The notes beneath the pieces were generated by a model, which saw only the letters and a list, made by a program, of their open reading frames with translations, had not been told where the DNA came from and ran no database searches. From the NCBI GenBank assembly GCA_020152595.1, contig JAIGNY010001454.1:403501-467500 (forward strand): a DNA stretch of 64,000 bases. Direction: 5' to 3'. The translations under genes were made by a program, and so were the position numbers. The DNA is from Chiridota heheva. Taxonomy: Eukaryota > Echinodermata > Holothuroidea > Apodida > Chiridotidae. Of this stretch, positions 12,721 to 25,410 are shown in pieces (positions within the stretch are counted from its first letter, which is position 1; every line of letters starts with the position of its first letter).

Positions 12721-12816
12721 ACCGCCATGACAGGGTGTTCCCTGTGTCTCTTCATCCTGCTTCGCAGGCGGACAAAAATACAGTGAATACACATTTGCTT
12801 GTTTCGAAAGCATATG

Positions 12817-15358
12817 AGGTGTTCTCTTCTAGGGGTTTGGGTACTGACTTGGAAAGACTACATTAAAGCAGGGAGATGTCTCTTCTAGGGAGTTTGGGTA
12901 CTGACTTGGAAAGACTACATTAAAGCAGGGAGATGTCTCTTCTAGGGAGTTTGGGTACTGACTTGGAAAGACTACATTAAAGCAGGGAGATGTCTCTTCT
13001 AGGGAGTTTGGGTACTGACTTGGAAAGACTACATTAAAGCAGGGAGATGTCTCTTCTAGGAGGTTTGGGTACTGACTTGGAAAGACTACATTAAAGCAGG
13101 GAGATGTCTCTTTTAGATGGTTTGGGTACTGACTTGGAAAGACCACATTAAAGCAGGGAGATGTCTCTTCTAGGAGGTTTGGGTACTGACTTGGAAAGAC
13201 TACATTAAAGCAGGGAGATGTCTCTTTTAGATGGTTTGGGTACTGACTTGGAAAGACCACATTAAAGCAGGGAGATGTCTCTTCTAGGAGGTTTGGGTAC
13301 TGACTTGGAAAGACCACATTAAAGCAGGGAGATGTCTCTTCTAAGGGGTTTGGGTACTGACTTGGAAAGACCACATTAAAGCAGGGAAATGTCTCTTCGA
13401 GGGGTTTGGGTACTGACTTGGAAAGACTACATTAAAGCAGGGAGATGTCTCTTCTAGGGGTTTGGGTACTGACTTGGAAAGACTACATCAAAGCAGGGAG
13501 ATGTCTCTTCTAAGGGGTTTGGGTACTGACTTGGAAAGACTACATTAAAGCAGGGAGATGTCTCTTCTAGGAGGTTTGGGTACTGACTTGGAAAGACTAC
13601 ATTAAAGCAGGGAGATGTCTCTTCTAGAGGGTTTGGGTACTGACTTGGAAAGACTACATTAAAGCAGGGAGATGTCTCTTCTAAGAGGTTTGGGTACTGA
13701 CTTGGAAAGACTACATTAAAGCAGGGAGATGTCTCTTCTAGGGGGTTTGGGTACTGACTTGAAAAGACTACATTAAAGCAGGGAGATGTCACTTCTAGGA
13801 GGTTTGGGTACTGACTTGGAAAGACTACATTAAAGCAGGGAGATGTCTCTTCTAGGGGGTTTGGGTACTGACTTGGAAAGACTACATTAAAGCAGGGAGA
13901 TGTCTCTTCTAGGAGGTTTGGATACTGACTTGGAAAGACTACATTAAAGCAGGGAGATGTCTCTTCTAGAGGGTTTGGGTACTGACTTGGAAAGACTACA
14001 TTAAAGCAGGGAGATGTCTCTTTTAGATGGTTTGGGTACTGACTTGGAAAGACCACATTAAAGCAGGGAAATGTCTCTTCTAGGTTTGGGAACTGACTTG
14101 GAAAGACTACATTAAAGCAGGGAGATGTCTCTTCTAGGAGGTTTGGGTACTGACTTGGAAAGACTACATTAAAGCAGGGAGATGTCTCTTTTAGATGGTT
14201 TGGGTACTGACTTGGAAAGACCACATTAAAGCAGGGAGATGTCTCTTCTAGGAGGTTTGGGTACTGACTTGGAAAGACTACATTAAAGCAGGGAGATGTC
14301 TCTTTTAGATGGTTTGGGTACTGACTTGGAAAGACTACATTAAAGCAGGGAGATGTCTCTTCTGGGGGTTTGGGTACTGACTTGGAAAGACTACATTAAA
14401 GCAGGGAGATGTCTCTTTTAGATGGTTTGGGTACTGACTTGGAAAGACTACATTAAAGCAGGGAGATGTCTCTTCTGGGGGTTTGGGTACTGACTTGGAA
14501 AGACTACATTAAAGCAGGGAGATATCTCTTTTAGATGGTTTGGGTACCGACTTGGAAAGACCACATTAAAGCAGGGAGATGTCTCTTCTAGGAGGTTTGG
14601 GTACTGACTTGGAAAGACTACATTAAAGCAGGGAGATGTCTCTTTTAGATGGTTTGGGTACTGACTTGGAAAGACTACATTAAAAAGATGTCTCTTCTGG
14701 GGGTTTGGGTACTGATTAAAGACTACATTAAAGGAGATGTCTCTTTTAGATGGTTTGGGTACTGACTTGAAAAGACTACATTAAAGCAGGGAGATGTCTC
14801 TTTGGGGTTTGGGTACTGACTGGGAAAGACTACATTAAAGCAGGGAGATGTCTCTTCTGGGGCTTTGGGTACTGACTTGGAAAGACTACATTAAAGCAGG
14901 GAGATGTCTCTTTAGATGGTTTGGGTACTGACTTGGAAAGACCACATTAAAGCAGGGAGATGTCTCTACTAGGGGGTTTGGGTACTGACTTGGAAAGACT
15001 ACATTAAAGCAGGGAAATGTCTCTTCTAGAGGGTTTGGGTACTGACTTGGAAAGACTACATCAAAGCAGGGAGATGTCTCTTCTAAGGGGTTTGGGTACT
15101 GACTTGGAAAGACTACATTAAAGCAGGGAGACGTCTCTTCTAGGGGTTTGGGTACTGACTTGGAAAGACTACATTAAAGCAGGGAGATGTCTCTTCTAGA
15201 GGGTTTAGGTACTGACTTGGAAAGACTACATTAAAGCAGGGAGATGTCTCTTCTAGAGGGGTCGGGTACTGACTTAGAAAGACTACATTAAAGCAGGGAG
15301 ATGTCTCTTCTAGGGGTTTGGGTACTGACTTGAAAAGACTACATTAAAGCAGGGAGAT
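12817..15358. repeat. Minisatellite, 57-bp unit, about 44 copies
   Basis: The unit reads GGTTTGGGTACTGACTTGGA, AAGACTACATTAAAGCAGGG, AGATGTCTCTTCTAGG. Variants include TTTTAGATGG and GACCACATT. These two variants travel together and alternate with the common type in places, giving a dimeric (about 114-bp) higher-order repeat. Open frames on the minus strand (12829-13374 and 13454-14224) repeat a 19-residue word because 57 is 3x19. They sit within intron 2 and are repeat artefacts. Confidence 0.97.
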
Positions 15359-15606
15359 TAAAGTTGAATCAGATATTGTTATAGTCCAGTCAAAAAATTA
15401 CAGAAAGAAAGAGGCGGGTGTGAACAATGGGAGAGATTAGAGAAAAGCCAATTGCAATAATCAGTCAAATGGAAATAGCAAGAAGGAATGAGATGAATAT
15501 CTTTCCCCAGATATTTTTTCAAATGAAAAGATACCAAAACACTTCAAGGTAACTGCTAACAGAAGAATTCCTTTTCACGTGATGAGGAGCAGAGGAAGGT
15601 GTTAAG
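15359..15606. other. Intronic spacer, no gene seen
   Basis: About 250 bp of unique-looking AT-rich sequence between two minisatellites. Confidence 0.5.
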
Positions 15607-15966
15607 GTGTTATACACCACCTATTGGGTGTTATATACCACCTATTGGGTGTTATATACCACCCATTGGGTGTTATATATACCACCTATCGGGTGTTATA
15701 TACCACCTATTGGGTGTTATATACCACCTATTGGGTGTTATATACCACCTATTGGGTGTTATATACCACCTATTAGGTGTTATAAACCACCTATTGGGTG
15801 CTATATACCACCTATTGGGTGCTATATACCACCTATTGGGTGTTATATACCATCTATCGGGTGTTATACACTACCTATTGGGTGTTATATACCACCTATT
15901 GGGTGTTATGTACCACCTATTGGGTGTTATGTACCACCTATTGGGTGTTATATACCACCTATTGCA
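15607..15966. repeat. Minisatellite, 21-bp unit, about 17 copies
   Basis: Unit GGGTGTTATATACCACCTAT with a final T. It lies 230 bp on the intron side of the exon 2 donor site. All frames stay open because 21 is divisible by three; no protein is proposed. Confidence 0.96.
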
Positions 15967-16193
15967 TTTGCGGTTAAAAACAGCATTCAATGTGAAGTAA
16001 AAATACAAAATAACATTTTGAGTTTTTGAGTTGTGGCTGATAAAGAGTTTTTAAAAAGATGCAAAATGTGTTCTTTATATCAATTTGTTATTTTGTTGCC
16101 TCTACCTGTCCTAAATCTTCAGGCTAATTAATCTGATTGCATGGAATTGGTACAGAAGAAAGGAACTTTTTCTATACTGGCCCATTTTCTCAC

Positions 16194-16303
16194 CTCTTTA
16201 GCTGGAACGCCTGCATGAGCAGCAGCTGCAACATCTCAAAGCTGGTGATCTCTGGGTCTATGCTGAAGTTCTTGTATTCTGGTTGCAAAAACCCTGCACA
16301 TTT
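16194..16303 (-). CDS. TBC1D25: TBC1D25 exon 2 (PB1-like domain, first half)
   Basis: A 110-nt internal exon read leftwards. The acceptor is TTTCATTTTTGTCAG (16304-16318) and the donor is AAGAG|GTGAGA at 16194/16193. It starts in phase 0 and encodes KCAGFLQPEYKNFSIDPEIT followed by SFEMLQLLLMQAFQLK, with two bases left over. The KC.GFLxPE..xFxxDPxIT word is characteristic of TBC1D25 just before the block in exon 3. The phase at both ends fits exon 1 and exon 3 exactly. Confidence 0.88.
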
Positions 16304-16689
16304 CTGACAAAAATGAAATTAAAAAATAGAGTAAATAATACATTTCTGCACAATCTTATGTTCATGTTGTTTTGTAGAGTCTTGAACAAAAACTATAATC
16401 TGAGATGTTCGTTTTGAGCTTTTGGAAGTCGGTATTTGAAAAGAAAAGACCCATCTCAGCAGGCTGTTACACCTTACTCGATACCAGGGTCTCACAGTGG
16501 CTGGAGAACCAGCAAAAGATTAAGATGCTCAAGTCCCTGGCAGGAGAGTACTTAGATTAACAGAGGATCTAACACAAGGGTGGAACCCACAATAGCTTTT
16601 GAATTTATAGACTATAAGAAACTGCCAGGTAAACAAGGTATCAATTCTTCCAAAATCTTTGATACACTGTCCAAACAAAAACCAGAATA

Positions 16690-18052
16690 AAAAGGTTTTG
16701 TGGTTCCGATGCTTTTTTCATATGCTGCTTGATTTGTAAATTTTGTTTAATTGTCATTTTATTGCATATCATGAAATATTTGTTCCATGATATTCATTCA
16801 TAAGCCACACCCACTATGCAGATAAAAAAAAAAGTTGACAACATTTGCACAATAACTAACAACATCATCATAGCAACTATAATGCAAAAACGGTTGCTCA
16901 TTTATCCTATTTCAAAAATTTGTCAGTAAGTCCCGCCTACTCATTATTATTCAATTAATAATGACATCACTACCACAACATTAGTACATATGTGCAGACC
17001 ATAACCCATCTGCATAAATCAAATATACCATTCATGAGATATGGTGTTTATATCACTTAGATCATATGAATAAGCCACGACGTGACATGATGTAAATCCA
17101 GTTCATAGTTCTTGTGATATCATGTTTACAAGTTTTCTGTTTACAAAATCATATGAAGCCCCACCCACTATGATTTTAATAAAAGTCAACATTTTTATAC
17201 CATGAAAACATACACAACTAGCTTACATCATTAGTATACCATACATGAAACAAAACAGACAAGTGATTGTTAAATTATGAACATTTCCAGATTTTTACAT
17301 TAAGCCCCGCCTTTAAAATGCATGACATCAACACCAAAATTAATAAGGTACATCTGCAGACCATGAGCATTCTGCGTTATAAATATGACACGAATTCAGT
17401 TTACCATTCTTGAGATACTTTACAAGCTCTTTTCAGCAAAATCATTTTTATGCCCCGCCTACTATGCAGATTAATTAAATTCAACATTTTTAAACAATGA
17501 ACACCAGCTAACATCATAAGTCTACCGAATATGACACAAAGCAGACATGCTATTCTTAAAATATAAGTATATTTCCTGATTTTTACATTAAGCCCCACTT
17601 ACTTATTAATATGCATGACATCACATCTAAGGACCATGGGTTAACTGTTTACAAAATATGACATGAATCCAGTTTACTGTTCTTGAGATACTGTGTTTAT
17701 AAGTAAATTGCAGCAAAATCATATCAAGTCCCGCCCACTATGCATATTAATGAAATTCAACATTTTTACACAATGAACATGTATATACCAGCTACCATAA
17801 TTGTAATAAAAATGTAAAAATATCATCATTTCAACATTTTCACAATAAGCCCCACCTGTTCATTAATATGCATAGTCACCATCAAAAACAATAGGGCACA
17901 TCTATGGACCATGGGCTATCTGTGTACCACATATTACATTATTCCAGTGTACCGTTCTTGAGATATTGCATTTACGAGCTGGCCATCACAAACACACACA
18001 CAAGCCATCATAAGTTCCTGATGCTATTGCATCGGAACGGAACCAAAAACCA
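16690..18052. mobile_element. Non-autonomous TIR element, apparently complete copy
   Basis: The left end is GGTTTTGTGGTTCCGATGC (about 16695). The right end, read in reverse, gives GGTTTTTGGTTCCGTTCCGATGC (18025-18052), so the termini are imperfect inverted repeats. The interior is a loose tandem of about 300-bp units with signatures ATTAAGCCCCGCC, ACTATGCATATTAATG, AATTCAACATTTTT and GACCATGGGCTATCTGTG. It contains no transposase. Related pieces lie at 18662-19448 and 21722-22300. Class is uncertain (MITE-like, or a Helitron derivative). Confidence 0.65.
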
Positions 18053-18661
18053 AATGGTCAAAATGTTACTGCGTCTTAAAAAAATTTAACAGAGACTTGA
18101 CTTGAAACAAATCAGACTGCAAATGAAATTTTAATAATGTTACTAAAGCATTAGATTTAAACTTTAGAACTTTACACAATGCAATATAAGCTTCCCTGAT
18201 ATCAGCCACAGTCATCAAGAGCAGAGGTTGGTAGTTAAGTGCATTTTCTTCTTCAGACACGCCACACTTACTGTAAATCTAATGACACTCAAGCTTTCAC
18301 CTTATGACATTTACCTCATTCTGTTGTTTACCACAAAACATGCTCTGATTAGAGGCAGAATTTGAGTCCAAAACAATTAAACAGTAAAAGCAAAAACAAA
18401 AAGACATTCTAGAAAACAATGTTGAGTGAAAGCCTTGCTATGAACGTTGGAGACAGGCAATGTGTGTATAGCAACCAGTAATCTAATTATGATAGCAAAC
18501 ATTGTACTGAAATCACAATAATAGTCAGTGGGAACAGGATGCCAGACAAATAATTTGACGTACTGATTTTTGCTATCTATCATGGTGTACAGTGCTTTTA
18601 TTTCTAGTCCTTAAGACAGCTCCATCTCTTATTGTTAACAGCAATTTTTTTTTCACAACCA
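18053..18661. other. Intron 1, no gene seen
   Basis: AT-rich sequence between two copies of the TIR element. No exon recognised. Confidence 0.5.
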
Positions 18662-19448
18662 GAACCAAAAGGTTTTGTGGTTCCAATGCTTTTTCATAAG
18701 CTGATTGATTTGCAAAATTTGTATTAACTGTCATGTCATTGCATATCATGAAATATTTGTTCCATGGTATTCATTCATAAGCCACACCCACACCATCAAT
18801 AAAAATATTGAAAACATTAAGATTTGCACAGTAAGTGTGAAGCAAATATGGTTGCCCATTTATCCTATTTCAAGAATTTGTCAGTAAGCCCCACCTACTC
18901 ATTAGCATTCATTACATCACTACCACAGCATTGGAACATATGTACAGACTATGATTCACTCATCTGTGTACCACATATAGCGTAAATCTGATATACCATT
19001 TATGGTGTTTACATTTTTTAGCATTTCCACATTAAGCTGTATTTTTATATAGCTGTATATGTATATTAATGACATCTGCTGATAACATGGGCATGTACAC
19101 AATAACCAACAAACTTACCATGCCCAATATGACGCAAAACAGACATACAAGTTGCTCATTTATCACTTTTTTTAAATTTAAGCCCGTCCACTTCTTAATA
19201 TGCATTGATCACCACCAACACCAATAGGGCACATCAAAAGACCATGGGCTATCTGTGTACCACATAATACATTAATCCAGTTTACTGTTCTTGCAATACT
19301 GTAATTACAAGCTCTTTTCAGCAAAATCATATTAAGCCCCGCCCACTATGCATATTAATGAATATTAATGAAATTCAACGTTTTTACATCATGAACAAGT
19401 ACACACCAGTTAACATCATAATCATACCAAACATGAAACAAAACAGAC
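18662..19448. mobile_element. TIR element, right-truncated copy
   Basis: Begins with ACCAAAAGGTTTTGTGGTTC as in the copy at 16690 and shares its internal ~300-bp units. It stops abruptly at about 19448 before the hairpin at 19468, without the right terminus. Confidence 0.65.
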
Positions 19449-19468
19449 ATGACAGTCGGGGAGCTTAC

Positions 19469-19550
19469 CTGCATCGAGCAATATCCATCGAGGAACCCTA
19501 AAGTTCCTCATCCTCGATGCAGGAACTTTTGCTGCCATGGGGGCAGCCAT
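19469..19550 (-). other. Candidate orphan first exon or fold-back sequence
   Basis: On the minus strand an ATG in a good context (AAAATGGCTGCC at 19550) opens 27 codons plus one base, ending in a consensus donor GCAG|GTAAGC at 19469/19468. The phase does not match TBC1D25 exon 2, so it cannot simply replace exon 1. The same bases form a long hairpin: an outer 11-bp stem (19468-19478 with 19513-19523) and an inner 7-bp stem (19490-19496 with 19503-19509). It could be an unrelated small gene's first exon, a non-coding alternative exon, or only a structured repeat. Confidence 0.25.
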
Positions 19551-20675
19551 TTTCCAAAGATTACTCACAGTCCTACATTTCTGCCATACATATACTGTAT
19601 GTGGTCAACTTTAAAGGAATATTCCCATGTTTTTATGTTTTTTTTCATACGAAAGAGAACATTTTTATAAACAATTTAGTACAAAAGTCATATGTTATTC
19701 CTACCAGGATATATTCAAATTCTAAGGTTCACAAAAAATATTAATAAACGAATAGGAAAAGGCTCAGTATGACATCACAGCAACACATTATCCCACAAAG
19801 TTTATGTATTTTAATAAAATCTATCATCCTTTTTTTATTAGTGAAACCTGCTAGAAAAATAAATTGATGAAAGTTCGGTATTTATATACATTGCCAATAA
19901 ACCCTACTTCAATTACTTTTGGAAAATTGTTTCTAATCATACAGAAACAACAAATTAACATTTAAAGAAATACATAAACGTTTGCAATGGAATTGTCTCT
20001 ATGACATCATCAAACACAAATTCATCATACTATACAAAAACTTTAAAATGCAATTAGGAAATCTTTCAAAATCCACATCTCCTGAACGGAATATAATATC
20101 AACCTGATATTTGTACCAAATTGGCTCTTAAAGTATGCTCTTTCAAAGAAAATTTTACAAAAAACACTGGAATATTACAAAAAACCATGGGAATATTTCT
20201 TTAAATGGTCACATAAATTTTGTACGTACGAGGGGAAACTTTAAATGTTGCGTAGATTATGCGCGGTTATCATACTAACATTTTATCCATCTCATTTATA
20301 TGTTCGCCGATGCTTTTTTTGCAAAGAAAGAAAAACGTGCAAATCTCACCATCCCGAGAATGGTGCGCACTAGCAGATTGCTGGTTTGTGTGCAGTTTTT
20401 TAAGGTGTGGAAAAATATCTGTGATACTATTACGACAAACCTTTTAATTGTGATAGCAAGAACCAAGCAGTGATTTTAATGGACTGATACATCTTCAAAC
20501 AGGGGTGCACAAATCAAAGTAGTAATAATAATACAAATCCCCACCAGCACACAACAAAATAATCTAATATCTCTTTAACACACACTTTCCTCCACATATT
20601 GCTTGCCAACAAACCAATTATTTTCAGAACATACACTTTTCTGAACTTCCTTTAAAGACAAACAAAACAATCTGT
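19551..20675. other. Intron 1, no gene seen
   Basis: AT-rich sequence with no supported exon, repeat array or RNA gene. Confidence 0.5.
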
Positions 20676-21398
20676 GTCCATTGTTTTGTGTCCATTGTTT
20701 TGTGTCCATTGTTTTGTGTCCATTGTTCTGTGTCCATTGTTCTGTGTCCATTGTTCTGTGTCCATTGTTCTGTGTCCATTGTTCTGTGTCCATTGTTCTG
20801 TGTCCATTGTTCTGTGTCCATTGTTCTGTGTCCATTGTTCTGTGTCCATTGTTCTGTGTCCATTGTTCTGTGTCCATTGTTCTGTGTCCATTGTTCTGTG
20901 TCCATTGTTCTGTGTCCATTGTTCTGTGTCCATTGTTCTGTGTCCATTGTTCTGTGTCCATTGTTCTGTGTCCATTGTTCTGTGTCCATTGTTCTGTGTC
21001 CATTGTTCTGTGTCCATTGTTCTGTGTCCATTGTTCTGTGTCCATTGTTCTGTGTCCATTGTTCTGTGTCCATTGTTGTGTCCATTGTTCTGTGTCCATT
21101 GTTGTGTCCATTGTTCTGTGTCCATTGTTCTGTGTCCATTGTTCTGTGTCCATTGTTGTGTCCATTGTTCGTGTCCATTGTTCTGTGTCCATTGTTCTGT
21201 GTCCATTGTTCGTGTCCATTGTGCCATGCCCATTGTTCTGTGTCCATTGTTCTGTGTCCATTGTTTTGTGTCCATTGTTCTGTGTCCATTGTTCTGTGTC
21301 CATTGTTTTGTGTCCATTGTTCTGTGTCCATTGTTCTGTGTCCATTGTTCTGTGTCCATTGTTCTGTGTCCATTGTGCCGTGCCCATTGTTCTGTGTA
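20676..21398. repeat. Minisatellite, 14-bp unit, about 50 copies
   Basis: Unit TGTCCATTGTTCTG, with sparse variants (TTTG, or loss of 1-3 bases near 21077-21215). Every unit holds CCATTGTT, whose complement AACAATGG is a textbook SOX/HMG-box site. Open frames exist on both strands in several phases because three units make 42 bp. They are not genes. Confidence 0.97.
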
Positions 21399-21721
21399 AG
21401 ACAAAACAGACTTGCCTCAAGCCACCTAGCTATGGATGAATAAACTATCATTGATAGTCTTATGTTATCTGAAGAATACATTCCAAATATAGTAATTAAC
21501 AATGACAGATAACTCTTAAATCACATTACTTCTAGTGATTTAACAAATTGACAGCTAACTTATTAGGATGTCAATTGGATTGATGAAATAGTTTAGTAAT
21601 ATTTTGCGCTATAAGTATAGAAATATGTAAGTTATGACCAAAGAAAACATAGGACATTACAAGAGGCCATAAAGAAGTTACATGTCAAATTTGGACAAAT
21701 TCACATATATGGTTGGGAGTA

Positions 21722-22300
21722 CATAAACAGATCAAAGATTTTACATTAAGCCCCACCTACTCATTAACATGCATGACATCGCCACCAAAAATTTTAAGGC
21801 ACATCTATGGGCCATGGGCTATTTTTGTACCACAATGAAATGAAACCCATGTATAGTTTTTGAGATATCATGTTTATAAGCACTTTTCAACAAAATCATG
21901 TTAAGTCCTGCCCACAATGCATATTAATGAAATTCAACATTTTTGTACCATGAACATGTATACATTAGCTAACAACATAATTACATTAAATATGAAACAA
22001 AACAGACATATATCGATATTTAAATATAAACATTTTAAGATTAAGCCCTGCCCACTAATTGATATGCACGACATGAACACCATCTACTGACCATAGATTA
22101 TTTGTGTACCATATATGACATGAATCCGGTGTATGGTTCTTAAGATATCGTGTTTACGAGCTGGCCGTCACATACATACATACATACATACATACATACA
22201 TACACACCCACACCCACCACATACATAAACATACACACATTTTATCATGACCACATAGGTTCCTGATGCTGATCACATCGGAACCAAAATTGTAGGTCCG
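21722..22300. mobile_element. TIR element, left-truncated copy
   Basis: Shares the ATTAAGCCCCACC, GACCAT and ACTATGCATATTAATG-type words with the element at 16690. It ends with TTCCTGATGC and ATCGGAACCAAAATTG, the same right terminus. A CATA microsatellite is expanded just inside the terminus at 22171-22203, where the complete copy has a CA run. Confidence 0.6.
22171..22203. repeat. (CATA)n microsatellite
   Basis: Eight perfect CATA units inside the right end of the TIR element, followed by CACACCCACACCCACC. Confidence 0.95.
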
Positions 22301-25000
22301 GAATAGAGTTGCACAATAATTGGTTGCGTTTAAACTTTAATTTCTGAGAACTTTTCATTTGAAATGACATTGAATGAACATTTGTTATCTCTATAAAGGT
22401 ATAAATAGACCTAAGGCACAAAAACCCCACACAACCCCCTCCTCCCCTCCCACCCACCCCCTCCTCTAAAAAATAAAAAAACTCCCATGCTTACTGTATG
22501 TTTGAAATCTAGTTTGCAGTATGAGGTGTAAGAATTCTGAATTCCCTACAAATTAAAGGATGTGTACAGTAGATGCTGTAGACCTGAGTAATCTCATTGT
22601 TACTTGCTAGGCCTGCAACAAAACAGACAATACAGGTTGATCTTACTCTTCATGATTGGTGCAAGCCGCCAGCATTTTGCCTTCATTATTATTATATTCA
22701 AGTCAGCTTTTAGGTGACATATCAAGATCTCCTAGGTACAGTAGGTGGGTATAAGCAGAATGTCACATCAAAAATGAATCATAAACGAATGTTATTCCGG
22801 TTTGTCCATGAAATTTTTTAGTGTGGTTTAATCAATTAATCAATTTATTCCACAAGAACCCTCGAGACATCTCCTGACGATGTTGTATATTCAATCGTTA
22901 CTCTGGGTGCACTAATATAGGAAGGTTCAATGACACGAGTTTTCAGCCTAAAATTCTGATCATAAGACAACCTTGGGTCGATCAGAACAAATTCGCAGCT
23001 CACCACACTTCATATCCTACAAATCACCCTTTTTTGTATTCCATCTAATGATAGTTCAGGCTTTGAAAGGAACAAGGCCAAATCCCTAGTCTCCTCATAC
23101 TGTACAGTAGGCCTATGATACTAAGGTACAGTATACTGTATATAACACCATGGAGGTACCTCCATGATAACACTATCCCTGGATACAACCAGCAGATTCT
23201 GAATTATCAACTTATTCAGTCTATGCATTGTTCTTTAATGAGACCGCTGGTCGGTGGTAGTACTATAGTATGACTTACTCAACTTCTGGCGGAAATAGCC
23301 ACCAGCAATTTGACATCATCACATGGTCGAGCATAAACAACTAGAGGTGGCTATCTCTACAGGGTAAATCCAAGTACTAAATCAAGGACATCACCTTTAT
23401 GTACAAGAACACCCTTTAAAAAAGGGCTGTCGTGGCATTTAATTTTTTGTATGGATAGTAGTAAAGAGAGCAGTGACGTGTCTAAGGGGGCTATTGGGGG
23501 CCAACATTCTGTCGAACCCCTAAATATAATTGAAATATCAAATGAACCACGTTTGGCATTTTTAGCAATTGTATCGATTGAGTTATTGTTAATTTTGTAC
23601 CAAACCTTTTACAGTTAACACCAAAAATTCTCCATTTTTGACCAAACATCTTTCATTTTGGCCCCAAAATCTTCAATATTGACCCCAAAATCTGCTCCTT
23701 TGGAAAAAAATCTTCAAGCTTTTATAAAAATTGTCAAATTTGGACCACATTATTCAAGAGCCACAATCTACAACATAGAACCAAAAACCTTTGGATACGG
23801 AGGTGAAGTTCTTATCACCAGGGCCATGAGCAAATGCGAGCCATAATGAATTTTCAAAGCAATACAATTTTAAAATAGGCCTCTATCTTTTTGCCCATAG
23901 TACCTGGGAAAAATCATGGGAAATTTTGGGGAATTCTTCTTGAATTTACAGGATTTGTTCATCATTTTCAGAAACTTTTCATTATTTTCATCAGGCTTTC
24001 TTCAATTTCTGCAAAATTTTCATGAATTTTAAGGAAATATGCATCAAATTTCAGAAAATCTCCAAGGAATATCCTGCATGTTTGTGAAATCTTCTTCATT
24101 TTGCTGGAGTTTTTCTTTAATTATCAGGGAAATTCTTCACTTTCCAAGAAAGCACTGTTAATTTTAATAATTTTTCAGTAACTGTTGCCAAAATTTCAAT
24201 TTTATGATAATAATTGTACAATTTGTCATCAAAATAAAAGCATGTTTGCCACCGCGAAACCTTTTTCGGGGGTGGCCTCTAACTTCCTACACACCTCGAA
24301 CGAAAAGTAAAGAAAGATAACAAGATTTATAAAATAGAATAGATACAATAAAAAAAGACGTCATAAATTAGATTGGACCCTGCTAAAAACAAGAATAAAT
24401 AAGACTCGCTTCCATATGCTGTGTAAAATCAATAACAATCATCACCCATTGGTAATGATAATGAAGTTTCCGATTAGACTAGCCTCGTTCATTTCATTTC
24501 AAATTTCAAATAATATCATTGTCCTTCACTAACTCTTTAAGACTCTTCAAAAAAAAATTTGGTGTAATAAATATTTTCTATTATGTTTCTAAAACAGCAA
24601 AAATATCTAAACGATACCATGCTTCAAATCACGTTTTGGACCTGGCTATTAAAATATTGGATTGGCACCGAAACTTATCATCTGCATTCCTCAACGTTGC
24701 CAATTTACATGATTTTTGCGAATAAAAACAACATTTTATTTTTAAATAGCATTGCTGAAATTTATTGTAGCGTTGTAACCATTAAAATACAATCTTCAAT
24801 AAATAGCACTTAATTTAAAGTCCATATTCTCATCATTAAATCTAATTTTAAAAATAATTCTCAATTAAAAGATGGTGGATTTTGAGTTATGAAAACAATA
24901 TATGCCGTGTGTATATTACTACATAGATTTATAGATACAGTGTACAAGCATGAAAGCCTTCAAATAATGTACAAAACTTAAATGGTTTGTGATCATGGCT
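22301..25000. other. Intron 1, no gene seen; degenerate low-complexity patch
   Basis: No exon recognised. At 23560-24200 there is a loose repeat rich in AAAATTT-type words. A related pattern appears at 55860-56705, probably an old dispersed element. A perfect 18-bp palindrome CATGGAGGTACCTCCATG lies at 23149-23166. Confidence 0.45.
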
Positions 25001-25009
25001 GATCATAGG

Positions 25010-25252
25010 TGATCTACAAGTAATCAAAGTTGATTATGGCTGATCAAAGTTGATCATGACTGAACAAAGTTGATCATAGGTAAACAAAGTTGTTCACAGC
25101 TGATCAAAGTCGATCACGGCTGATTGAAGTTGATTACAGTTTGATCAAAGTTAATCACAGCTCATCAGAGTTTATTAGGGTTGATCAAAGTTGATCATAG
25201 CTGATCGAAGTTGATCATGGTTGATCAAAATTGATAAAAGTTGATCAAAGTT
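25010..25252. repeat. Diverged ~20-bp TGATCA-rich tandem repeat
   Basis: About a dozen degenerate copies of GTTGATCATGGCTGATCAAA. Many units carry the palindrome TGATCA. Confidence 0.85.
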
Positions 25253-25410
25253 TCAAAATTTCTCAATAAATCTTTTTGAAGGCAAATCTTTTTAGATATT
25301 CACCCAGACTTGAATGGTTAAGATCAATAACACTAACCATGGAGATATTCCCAAATAGTACCTCCATGCACTAACTGTTGTAGATTGTGATACTTTAATG
25401 GTTATAGAGC

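Noticed and set aside
12829-14224. Long minus-strand frames with a repeated 19-residue word, resembling a repeat protein
   Set aside because: The frames exist only because the minisatellite unit is 57 bp (3x19) and they break wherever a unit is 56 or 58 bp. There is no start context, signal peptide or conservation, and the region is intronic.
15599-16029. Tyr/Pro/Ile-rich frames that look like a structural protein
   Set aside because: Generated by a 21-bp minisatellite next to exon 2; two shifted frames are equally open.
19469-19550. Candidate exon as an alternative first exon of TBC1D25
   Set aside because: It ends in phase 1 while exon 2 begins in phase 0, so splicing would shift the frame and soon reach a stop. 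It is kept only as an orphan candidate.
20575-21502. Five overlapping frames of 240-290 codons on both strands
   Set aside because: All are read-throughs of the same 14-bp tandem repeat. Simultaneous openness on both strands is a property of the unit, not of coding selection.
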